Source of the DNA: an uncultured Porphyromonadaceae bacterium
GTDB taxonomy: Bacteria > Bacteroidota > Bacteroidia > Bacteroidales > Muribaculaceae
NCBI GenBank assembly: GCA_947178655.1
Contig: CAMWZB010000078.1
Span: 1-5,559 of the forward strand
Direction: 5' to 3'
Length of the DNA stretch: 5,559 bases
Positions 1 through 5,559 of the stretch are shown in pieces (the first letter of the stretch is position 1; every line of letters starts with the position of its first letter). The notes under the pieces were generated by a model, which made no database searches, was not told where the DNA came from, and saw nothing but the letters and a program-made list of their open reading frames with translations. A program made the position numbers and the translations under genes.

Positions 1-115
1 GGATGACAGCGCTCGCTTGGCTTTGCTGGGGCACCGGATCGCCATAGACGGGAAGGCTTCCGAAAGAAGCGCCACCTGTCAGCAGGAGCAAAGTCAGATA
101 CAGATGTTTTCTCAT
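1..115 (-). CDS. Exported protein of unknown function, N-terminal fragment
   Basis: Only the first 38 codons are in the window; the gene continues past the left edge and no stop is seen. The ATG lies at 115-113 on the minus strand. The start of the protein is a typical Sec signal peptide: a short positive N-terminus (Arg2, Lys3, His4), a hydrophobic core at about residues 5-13 rich in Leu, then small residues (Gly14, Gly15, Ala16, Ser17). A Pro/Gln/Ser/Ala-rich stretch follows at about residues 27-36, like a mature N-terminus or linker. No cysteine occurs in the visible part, so it is not an obvious lipoprotein. A matching promoter sits on the minus strand at 247-276, giving a leader of roughly 125 nt. 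The visible part is too short to name a family; the function is unknown. Confidence 0.7.
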   Translation of the reverse strand, partial: MRKHLYLTLLLLTGGASFGSLPVYGDPVPQQSQASAVI

Positions 116-214
116 AAAATAGTGGTTAAGTGGGTCCTGAATGGTTTCTGGCTTACAAGTTGAAGTCGACCTTTTTCGGGGGTAAGAGTTATTTAGTTTT
201 TTTCAGTGCATGTT

Positions 215-241
215 GAATCCTGCATATGATATGCTCGATTC
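215..241. promoter_or_regulatory. 27-bp imperfect palindrome at the start of the minus-strand transcript, possible operator
   Basis: The centre is a perfect 13-bp inverted repeat, GCATAT-G-ATATGC (222-234). After a 2-bp mismatch on each side, the symmetry resumes with GAATC (215-219) facing GATTC (237-241), so 11 of 13 arm positions pair. It lies just downstream of the minus-strand -7 box at 254-247 and covers the expected transcription start. That is where a dimeric repressor would bind. The RNA could instead fold as a hairpin near the 5' end of the leader. The symmetry is directly visible; the regulatory role is inferred. Confidence 0.45.
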
Positions 242-246
242 GGTGG

Positions 247-276
247 CAAATTTAGTTAAAAACTTTGACTCTCAAA
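247..276 (-). promoter_or_regulatory. Bacteroidetes-type promoter for the exported-protein gene
   Basis: Read on the minus strand, TTTG (276-273) is followed after 18 nt by TAAATTTG (254-247). The second box fits the Bacteroidetes primary sigma consensus TAnnTTTG exactly. The 18-nt spacing is slightly shorter than the common 19-21. Transcription would begin near 243-240, leaving a leader of about 125 nt before the ATG at 115. Confidence 0.5.
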
Positions 277-296
277 ATGCTAATGAAATATTTTTA
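264..296 (+). promoter_or_regulatory. Possible promoter of the candidate structured RNA
   Basis: TTTG (264-267) is followed after 21 nt by TATTTTTA (289-296), which matches TAnnTTTG at all but the last of its fixed bases. Transcription would start near 300 and run into the stem-loops and T-run that end at 487. It interleaves with the divergent minus-strand promoter at 247-276. In AT-rich DNA such a match can arise by chance, so this is tentative. Confidence 0.25.
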
Positions 297-299
297 AAC

Positions 300-487
300 A
301 TTTAATAGTGAAAATAAACTAAAATAAGATTCAAAATGTTAATTAGGGCAGACTGAATTAAGTGTTTGTTTTACACTATTGAAGCCTTGATTTTGGCTTG
401 TTGCATACTTAATCGACTGTGTTGTAGTTGATAAGGCGCCGTCATCCGCTGCCGGATGCTGACAAGGAGCTTTCGGCGCTGTTTTTT
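300..487 (+). ncRNA. Candidate small structured RNA
   Basis: This stretch has no usable ORF: every ATG or GTG on the plus strand meets a stop within a few codons. It holds consecutive stem-loops. AGTGT (361-365) pairs with ACACT (373-377). AAGCC (382-386) pairs with GGCTT (395-399). ATCGACT (412-418) pairs with AGTTGAT (426-432), 7 bp including one G-U pair. The terminator-like structure at 436-487 comes last. The G-U pair forms only in plus-strand RNA, and the final T-run also points to the plus strand. No plus-strand gene lies between the left-hand minus-strand gene and this terminator, so the terminated transcript should start inside the gap. The 5' end is estimated from a weak promoter match. 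I do not recognise a known RNA family; a chance set of hairpins remains possible. Confidence 0.35.
436..487 (+). terminator. Branched terminator-like hairpin with T-run
   Basis: An outer stem, GCGCCG (436-441) with CGGCGC (474-479), encloses a second perfect hairpin, CATCCG (443-448) with CGGATG (453-458) around the loop CTGC. The outer stem is followed after TG by six T residues (482-487). The stem is GC-rich although the surrounding DNA is AT-rich, and the T-run is only on the plus side. This fits Rho-independent termination of plus-strand transcription, but the branched interior is unusual for a simple terminator. Confidence 0.5.
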
Positions 488-518
488 ATTAATTTTATAT
501 AAAGGGGGCTATGTGGTT

Positions 519-543
519 TGACGGTTTTCTGTCATATTTTTTT
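519..543 (+). terminator. Second, weak terminator-like hairpin
   Basis: TGACGG (519-524) pairs with CTGTCA (529-534), including one G-U pair, around a TTTT loop. A run of seven T residues follows at 537-543. It could catch read-through from the hairpin at 436-487 and insulate the operon promoter just downstream. The 6-bp stem is weak. A longer pairing of GGGGGCT (504-510) with GGCTCCC (553-559), using two G-U pairs, could enclose it. Confidence 0.3.
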
Positions 544-568
544 ACAAAATAAGGCTCCCGAAATTGTA

Positions 569-600
569 TTTGCGTATGTGATATATTAATTGTACCTTTG
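569..600 (+). promoter_or_regulatory. Bacteroidetes-type promoter of the methyltransferase-exporter operon
   Basis: TTTG (569-572) is separated by 20 nt from TACCTTTG (593-600), an exact match to the TTTG / TAnnTTTG consensus with ideal spacing. Transcription should start near 603-607, so the leader before the ATG at 618 would be only about 11-15 nt, without a Shine-Dalgarno sequence. This supports 618 as the true start codon. Confidence 0.75.
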
Positions 601-617
601 TTCTCTATCTTTACTGT

Positions 618-2030
618 ATGAATCCGAATTTGCCTCACGATTTTGTGGATATGCTTCAGGGCTATGGCTCTGACTTTGCCGGCCCGCTGCTCGCGGCGCT
701 TGAGGAGGCTCCGTCGGTCAGTGTCCGTGCCAACGCTCTCAAAGGAGCGTCGGCTCTGCCGGATGCCGACCTTGTGCCATGGTGCTCCCGGGGGTTCTAT
801 CTGTCGGAGCGTCCGCTTTTTGCTGCGGATCCTGCGTGGCATCAGGGCCTCTACTATGTGCAGGATGCTTCTTCTATGATTTATGGCCGCGCGGTGGCCG
901 AAGTGGTGAGCCGATATTTCGACGGTTCCGAGGGCCTGCGCTATCTCGATGCCTGTGCCGCTCCGGGCGGCAAGAGCATCGCCGCCATCGAGGCTCTTCC
1001 GGCCGATGCCCTGGTGGTGTCGAACGAACTCGACCGGCACCGTGCCAATATTCTGCTGGAGAACGTCGTCAAAGAGGGCGCTCCGGGCTCGGTGGTGTCC
1101 CGTGGTGATGCCGGACGTCTGGGCAAGCTCCGCGAGGCATTCGACATCATAGCAGTCGACGCCCCATGCTCAGGCGAGGGGATGATGCGCAAAGAGCCTG
1201 AAGCCGTGCGGCAGTGGTCGCACGGACTCATCGCCGACTGCGCGCGCATCCAGCAGGACATTGTCGGGCAGCTCTGGCACGCGCTGCGGCCCGGCGGAGT
1301 GATGATATACAGCACTTGCACGTTCAATCGCAGCGAGAATGAGGAGAACGCCGCTTTCATCGCCGACACGCTCGGCGGCGAGAGCATAGACCTCGGACTG
1401 CTCGCTTTCGAAGGTATCTGGCCGGGCATCGGCACTGACCTGCACTGCTACCGTCTCACACCGGGCCATGTCCGTGGCGAGGGGCTGTTCATGGCCGCAT
1501 TCCGCAAGCCCGGCGAAGTGTCGCGCAAGAGCGGAACCTCACGAAGCAAGGCCGGACGCGTGTCGGATTTCTGCCGGACGCACATCACCGACTCCGACAG
1601 CTACGTCGAAGTGGCCGGTCAGCAAGGGTGTGTCGAACTGCGGCTACGCCGTCACGAGACTTTTGTCGCCGAACTTGCCGCCAAGACACAGCTCCTGCGC
1701 GGTGGCCTCACCCTCGGTGCATTGAAAGGCCGCGACATGATACCTTCGCACGACCTTGCCCTCTCCACAGCCCTCATCGCCGACAGCTTCCCGCATATTG
1801 ATCTCGACTATGCCGGAGCGCTGGCATATCTCCGCGGAGAGGGCCTCGCCGATGTGCCCGACGGTCTGCCCCGTGGATTCGTGCTGGCCTGCTACGGCGG
1901 CCGTCCTCTCGGATTCCTCAAGAACATCGGCCGACGCGCCAATAATCTTTATCCCGACAACATGCGCCTGAGGCTTGATCCGCGCAACCTCCCGGCATAT
2001 GCTCCACAATCACTGATATCACTGCAATGA
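618..2030 (+). CDS. rsmF: 16S rRNA (cytosine-C5) methyltransferase, RsmF/NSUN family
   Basis: This cytoplasmic enzyme transfers a methyl group from S-adenosylmethionine to carbon 5 of a cytosine in rRNA; E. coli RsmF acts on C1407 of 16S rRNA. The 470 residues are close to the family length. An N-terminal RNA-binding part (about 1-80) leads into the Rossmann methyltransferase core: VQDASSM (81-87), the AdoMet loop DACAAPGGKS (111-120), the acidic motif NELDRHR (136-142), motif IV DAPCSGEG with Cys184, and motif VI STCT with the catalytic nucleophile Cys234. The C-terminal part contains the RsmF-type stretches GALKGRDMIPSHDLALS (367-383) and GFLKNIGRRANNLYP (432-446). The start at 618 fits both the promoter at 569-600 and the usual family N-terminus (LPHDFV). 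The stop overlaps the next start by 4 nt. The exact target cytosine is inferred from family and architecture; RsmB is less likely because of the C-terminal domain. Confidence 0.9.
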   Translation: MNPNLPHDFVDMLQGYGSDFAGPLLAALEEAPSVSVRANALKGASALPDADLVPWCSRGFYLSERPLFAADPAWHQGLYYVQDASSMIYGRAVAEVVSRYFDGSEGLRYLDACAAPGGKSIAAIEALPADALVVSNELDRHRANILLENVVKEGAPGSVVSRGDAGRLGKLREAFDIIAVDAPCSGEGMMRKEPEAVRQWSHGLIADCARIQQDIVGQLWHALRPGGVMIYSTCTFNRSENEENAAFIADTLGGESIDLGLLAFEGIWPGIGTDLHCYRLTPGHVRGEGLFMAAFRKPGEVSRKSGTSRSKAGRVSDFCRTHITDSDSYVEVAGQQGCVELRLRRHETFVAELAAKTQLLRGGLTLGALKGRDMIPSHDLALSTALIADSFPHIDLDYAGALAYLRGEGLADVPDGLPRGFVLACYGGRPLGFLKNIGRRANNLYPDNMRLRLDPRNLPAYAPQSLISLQ

Positions 2031-3889
2031 AAGATTTCTTCGCCATACTGCGCCGATTCGTGTCGCCCTACAAGAAGTATCTGGCGCTCAACATCATCTT
2101 CAACCTCCTGACGGCCTTCCTGACACTCTTCTCCTTCGCACTGATTATCCCGATACTTCAGATGCTGTTCAAAATCGACACCACGCACTACTCGCTCATG
2201 CACGTAGGCGACGGATCGATAAAGGAAGTCGCCTTCAACAATTTCTACTACTACACGCAGGAGATGATAGCCACTTACGGGCCTGTCACCACCCTCGGCG
2301 CTCTTGCCCTGGCTCTTGTGGTCATGACGGGATTCAAGACCGGCACGGCGTATCTGAGCGCCTACTTCATCGTGCCGATGCGCTCTGGCATAGTGCGTGA
2401 CATCCGCAACTACGTCTACGACAAAATCACGGCGCTTCCCATCGGCTTCTTCACCGTCGAGCGCAAAGGCGACGTCATGGCACGCATGAGCGGCGACGTG
2501 GCCGAAATCGAGAATTCAATCATGGCTTCGCTCGACATGATGTTCAAGAATCCTGTCATGATCATCGTCTGCCTCGGCATGATGATAGCCATCTCCTGGC
2601 AGCTCACGCTCTTCGTATTCATCCTTTTGCCTCTGGCCGGCATCGTCATGGGCCGTGTGGGCAAGCGCCTGAAGCGTCAGTCGCTCGAAGGGCAGAACCA
2701 GTGGGGCGTGCTGATGTCCACCATAGAGGAGACACTCGGAGGTCTGCGCATCATCAAGGCATTCAATGCCGAGGACAAGATGCGGCGCCGCTTCCATGAC
2801 GAGAACCGGGAGTTCTATCATATCTCCAACTCCGTGGCGCGCCGTCAGCAGCTCGCGCATCCAATGAGTGAGTTTCTCGGCACGACGGCCATAGCCATAA
2901 TTCTATGGTTCGGCGGTGCGCTGATTCTCTCCGGCACCTCGAGCCTCAATGCCGCCGACTTCATATATTATATGGTCATCTTCTACAGCATCATCAATCC
3001 CGCCAAGGATCTCTCAAAAGCGAGCTATTCCATTCAGAAGGGACTTGCGTCGATGGAGCGTGTCGACAAGATTCTCAATGCTGTCAATCCCATTCAGAGT
3101 CCGGCCGAGCCTGAGGCGATTCCGTCCGACGGCAAGCCGGTGGGCGTGGAGTTCGACCACGTGACTTTCAGCTACGACGGTCAGGTAGATGTCCTCCATG
3201 ACGTAAGCCTGAAAGTAGCACCCGGCTCTACGGTAGCCCTTGTCGGGCAGTCAGGCTCGGGCAAGTCCACGATGGCCGATCTTATTCCGCGGTTCTACGA
3301 CCCCGCCGGTGGCGCGGTCCGTGTCGGCGGCAAGGATGTGCGTCGTCTCAGCGTGGCACAGCTTCGCTCGCTCATGGGCAATGTCAATCAGGAAGCCATA
3401 CTCTTCAACGACACAATCTTCAACAACATAGCGTTCGGAGTCGAATCGGCCACCCTCGAGCAGGTGCGGGCCGCCGCCCGCATAGCCAATGCCGACGAGT
3501 TCATAATGGCCACAGAGCAGGGCTATGACACTCCTATCGGCGACCGCGGATGCCGCCTCTCCGGCGGACAGCGTCAGCGCATATCCATAGCCCGCGCCGT
3601 GCTGAAGAATCCGTCGATTCTCATACTCGACGAAGCCACATCGGCTCTCGACAGCGAGAGCGAGACACTCGTGCAGCAGGCTCTTGACCGCCTGATGGAC
3701 GGCCGCACCACCATAGTCATAGCCCATCGGCTAAGCACCATACGCCGTGCCGACCTCATCTGCGTCATGCACGAAGGGCGTATCGTCGAGGCCGGAACGC
3801 ACGACGAGCTCCTCGCTCCCGGAGCTGCCGGCTACTACCGCCGTCTCGTCGAAATGCAGTCTCTGCACAGCACGACCGACATCCAATAG
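2027..3889 (+). CDS. ABC exporter half-transporter, MsbA-like (fused permease and ATPase)
   Basis: An inner-membrane half-transporter of 620 residues that would work as a homodimer or with a partner half. Six hydrophobic segments are visible at about 18-47, 88-115, 170-190, 191-211, 282-303 and 308-326. The stretch between segments 1 and 2 (48-87) is a fairly long polar outer loop. Coupling-helix regions are near 134-158 and 234-249 (EETLGGLRIIKAFNAE). The ATPase domain is complete: A-loop Tyr383, Walker A GQSGSGKST (407-415), Q-loop Gln455, signature LSGGQ (511-515), Walker B ILILDE (531-536, catalytic Glu536), D-loop SALD (539-542) and switch His567. It should therefore be active. It belongs to the lipid/drug exporter group that includes MsbA, but the substrate cannot be read from sequence: lipid A core, another lipid, a peptide or a drug are all possible. 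The ATGA overlap with the methyltransferase gene implies coupled translation. Confidence 0.9.
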   Translation: MKDFFAILRRFVSPYKKYLALNIIFNLLTAFLTLFSFALIIPILQMLFKIDTTHYSLMHVGDGSIKEVAFNNFYYYTQEMIATYGPVTTLGALALALVVMTGFKTGTAYLSAYFIVPMRSGIVRDIRNYVYDKITALPIGFFTVERKGDVMARMSGDVAEIENSIMASLDMMFKNPVMIIVCLGMMIAISWQLTLFVFILLPLAGIVMGRVGKRLKRQSLEGQNQWGVLMSTIEETLGGLRIIKAFNAEDKMRRRFHDENREFYHISNSVARRQQLAHPMSEFLGTTAIAIILWFGGALILSGTSSLNAADFIYYMVIFYSIINPAKDLSKASYSIQKGLASMERVDKILNAVNPIQSPAEPEAIPSDGKPVGVEFDHVTFSYDGQVDVLHDVSLKVAPGSTVALVGQSGSGKSTMADLIPRFYDPAGGAVRVGGKDVRRLSVAQLRSLMGNVNQEAILFNDTIFNNIAFGVESATLEQVRAAARIANADEFIMATEQGYDTPIGDRGCRLSGGQRQRISIARAVLKNPSILILDEATSALDSESETLVQQALDRLMDGRTTIVIAHRLSTIRRADLICVMHEGRIVEAGTHDELLAPGAAGYYRRLVEMQSLHSTTDIQ

Positions 3890-3898
3890 CGCCGGCAA

Positions 3899-3910
3899 AG
3901 TGTTTACACT
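3899..3910. promoter_or_regulatory. 12-bp perfect palindrome in the gap before the DXS-like gene
   Basis: AGTGTTTACACT is a perfect inverted repeat (5-bp arms, TT centre). The flanking CA and TG extend the symmetry after one mismatch. It lies 33-44 bp upstream of the ATG at 3943, in a 53-nt gap with neither a TAnnTTTG promoter box nor a terminator-like hairpin plus T-run. It could be a protein-binding site or a small RNA hairpin between cistrons. No regulator can be named. Confidence 0.3.
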
Positions 3911-3942
3911 GTGATTGCATAACCGAACATAAAGACGTTGCG

Positions 3943-5559
3943 ATGTATATAAACCCGGAAAACATTCATGGTCCTGCCGATATCAAGGGCCTTGACACAG
4001 ACGGCCTCGTCAGGCTGTCCGATGACCTGCGCGCCATCCTGATTCGTAAACTATGCGCGCGAGGCGGCCATGTCGGCCCCAACCTCGGAGTGGTGGAAGC
4101 GACCGTCGCCCTGCACTACGTATTCGATGCTCCTACGGACAAACTTGTATTTGACGTGTCGCATCAGACCTATGTGCACAAGATGCTCACAGGCCGTATA
4201 GCCGCATTCCTCGACCACTCGCACTATGGAGACGTGACCGGTTATACCTGTCCTGCCGAAAGCGGGTACGACCTCTTTGAGGTCGGCCATACCTCTACCT
4301 CCATATCCCTTGCCACCGGTCTGGTCAAGGCCCGCGACATAGAGGGTGGAAAGGAGAATGTCGTGGCATTCATAGGCGACGCCTCTCTGGGCGGCGGAAT
4401 GGCTCTCGAAGGACTCGGATACGCTCCTACGCTCGGCTCGAACTTCATCCTCGTGGTCAATGACAATCAGATGTCCATAGCCGAGAACCACGGCGAACTC
4501 TTCACACATTTGGCCGAACTGCGAGACTCCAACGGCACGGCCCCAAACAACATCTTCAAGGCGCTCGGCTACGAATATATCTACGTCCGTGACGGCAACG
4601 ACATAGCCTCGCTCGTCAAGGCATTCCGTCAGGCCAAGGACGCTGACCACGCGGTGGCCGTGCACATCAACACCATGAAGGGAATGGGCTTGCCATGTGC
4701 CGAGGCTGACAAGGAATCGTTCCACTATCACGGACCATTCGACGCCACTGACGGTTGCTCTCTCCGGGTCGACACATCCGAGAGCTATCACGACATATTC
4801 ACCCGTCAGATGCTTGCCCATATGGAAGCTGACCGCCGCACCGTCACCATGACCGCCGGAACTCCCGGAGCCATCGGCTTCCCTCCGGCTGCCAGAGCCA
4901 AGGCACGAAGCCGGTTCATCGACGTCGGCATCTGTGAGCAGCAGGCCGTCGCCATGGCGGCCGGACTCGCCAAGGGCGGATGCCGCCCTGTATTCGGAGT
5001 CGTCTCCACCTTCGTACAGCGCGCCTATGATCAGATATCGCACGATGTGGGCATCAACCGTCTGCCCGTCACCTTCGTTGAATTCTACAGCGGAGCCACA
5101 GGAGGCATGAACGATGTCACCCATCTCGGCTTCTTCGATATCGCCATGATATCCAATATCCCGAACATCGTCTTCCTTGCTCCCGCCAATGCCGACGAGT
5201 ACGTCGCCATGCTCGACTGGGCGATAGGGCAGACTGAGCATCCGGTGGTCATCCGCACTCCCGGCGGCCGTGTCCGTCACGCCGACGGGGCCGTCAATAC
5301 CGATTTCTTCAGTTACGACACCGTGTCGGAAGGCTCTGACACGGCCATCATCGCCGAAGGCAGCTTCCTCTACACAGCCCTCGAGGCAGCCGACATACTC
5401 CGAAGCCACGGTATCAGTCCGACAGTCATCAATCCGCGCATCCTCTCGCAGGTCGACACAGCCTGTCTGGACCGACTGAAAAACTACCGCCTTGTCATCA
5501 CCATGGAGTACGGTATCATCTCCGGAGGATTCGGACAGAAAGTCGCTTCCTATCTAGGC
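3943..5559 (+). CDS. DXS-like thiamine-diphosphate enzyme (transketolase superfamily), 3' end outside the window
   Basis: The reading frame is open from ATG 3943 to the right edge: 539 residues with no stop, and probably 40-50 missing by family length. It resembles 1-deoxy-D-xylulose-5-phosphate synthase, which joins pyruvate and glyceraldehyde 3-phosphate (GAP) in the first step of the MEP isoprenoid pathway. Visible matches: GGHVGPNLG (41-49) with His43, SHQTYVHK (73-80) with His74, VGHTSTSIS (114-122), the ThDP/Mg motif GDA (145-147) to NDN (173-175), His261, catalytic Glu332 in ICEQQA, and STFVQRAYDQ (355-364). The final domain begins near 460. It departs from true DXS in several ways. 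Compared with E. coli numbering recalled from memory, Arg420 is Tyr382, Arg478 is Gly441 (IRTPGG instead of RYPRG), Tyr392 is Val354, His372 is Gln334, and the linker after HLAEL (189-193) is about 30 residues shorter. Family membership is firm; DXS activity is doubtful. It may be a paralog with another acceptor substrate. It lies 53 nt after the exporter gene, so read-through is likely. Confidence 0.85.
   Translation, partial: MYINPENIHGPADIKGLDTDGLVRLSDDLRAILIRKLCARGGHVGPNLGVVEATVALHYVFDAPTDKLVFDVSHQTYVHKMLTGRIAAFLDHSHYGDVTGYTCPAESGYDLFEVGHTSTSISLATGLVKARDIEGGKENVVAFIGDASLGGGMALEGLGYAPTLGSNFILVVNDNQMSIAENHGELFTHLAELRDSNGTAPNNIFKALGYEYIYVRDGNDIASLVKAFRQAKDADHAVAVHINTMKGMGLPCAEADKESFHYHGPFDATDGCSLRVDTSESYHDIFTRQMLAHMEADRRTVTMTAGTPGAIGFPPAARAKARSRFIDVGICEQQAVAMAAGLAKGGCRPVFGVVSTFVQRAYDQISHDVGINRLPVTFVEFYSGATGGMNDVTHLGFFDIAMISNIPNIVFLAPANADEYVAMLDWAIGQTEHPVVIRTPGGRVRHADGAVNTDFFSYDTVSEGSDTAIIAEGSFLYTALEAADILRSHGISPTVINPRILSQVDTACLDRLKNYRLVITMEYGIISGGFGQKVASYLG

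Noticed and set aside
308..380. Possible short leader peptides starting at ATG or GTG codons (for example at 308, 336 and 363)
   Set aside because: All end within about seven codons and none resembles an attenuator peptide with repeated codons.
495..1040. A 181-codon minus-strand open frame over the start of the methyltransferase gene
   Set aside because: It runs across the consensus promoter and the conserved N-terminal and AdoMet-binding parts of the plus-strand gene, and shows no family features.
3251..3727. A 158-codon minus-strand open frame opposite the exporter ATPase domain
   Set aside because: It is the complement of the Walker A to Walker B region, which is strongly constrained on the plus strand; no independent coding signal is seen.
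4051..5409. A 452-codon open frame on the minus strand opposite the DXS-like gene
   Set aside because: The plus strand encodes a clear conserved enzyme across the whole span. The minus-strand translation has no recognisable domain and is rich in Gly, Val, Asp and His, as expected from the complement of GC-rich codons.
3943..5559. Calling the last gene dxs outright
   Set aside because: The substrate phosphate-binding arginines and part of the linker are missing, so the family name is supported but the specific DXS function is not.

Overview
The window looks like a chromosomal segment from a Bacteroidales bacterium, possibly a Muribaculaceae-like gut member. Three things suggest this: a textbook Bacteroidetes promoter (TTTG, 20 nt, TAnnTTTG) before the first complete gene, start codons without Shine-Dalgarno sequences, and proteins that read like Bacteroidetes family members. 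The genes are GC-rich, while the 502-nt gap between the first two genes (116-617) is clearly AT-rich. The family- and genus-level placement is an inference.

Layout. Positions 1-115 hold the first 38 codons of a minus-strand gene for an exported protein, cut by the left edge. Its likely promoter lies at 247-276 on the minus strand, with a strong imperfect palindrome (215-241) over the expected transcription start. Positions about 300-487 contain no usable ORF but carry a run of plus-strand stem-loops ending in a terminator-like hairpin with a T-run. This is best read as a candidate small structured RNA. A second, weaker terminator-like hairpin follows at 519-543. The plus-strand operon promoter is at 569-600.

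From 618 rightwards all genes are on the plus strand. First comes an RsmF/NSUN-type rRNA cytosine-C5 methyltransferase (618-2030). Its stop overlaps by 4 nt the start of an MsbA-like ABC exporter half-transporter (2027-3889). After a 53-nt gap holding a 12-bp perfect palindrome there is a thiamine-diphosphate enzyme of the 1-deoxyxylulose-5-phosphate synthase (DXS) family (3943 to beyond the right edge).

The methyltransferase and exporter are almost certainly co-transcribed. The DXS-like gene may be read through from them, because no terminator and no consensus promoter is visible in the short gap. No single pathway joins the three products.

The most interesting points are two. The DXS-like protein keeps its cofactor and catalytic residues but appears to have lost both arginines that hold the phosphate of glyceraldehyde 3-phosphate, and it lacks much of a linker, so it may have a different substrate. 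The other is the candidate structured RNA in the AT-rich gap. No mobile element, CRISPR array, tRNA or rRNA was seen.
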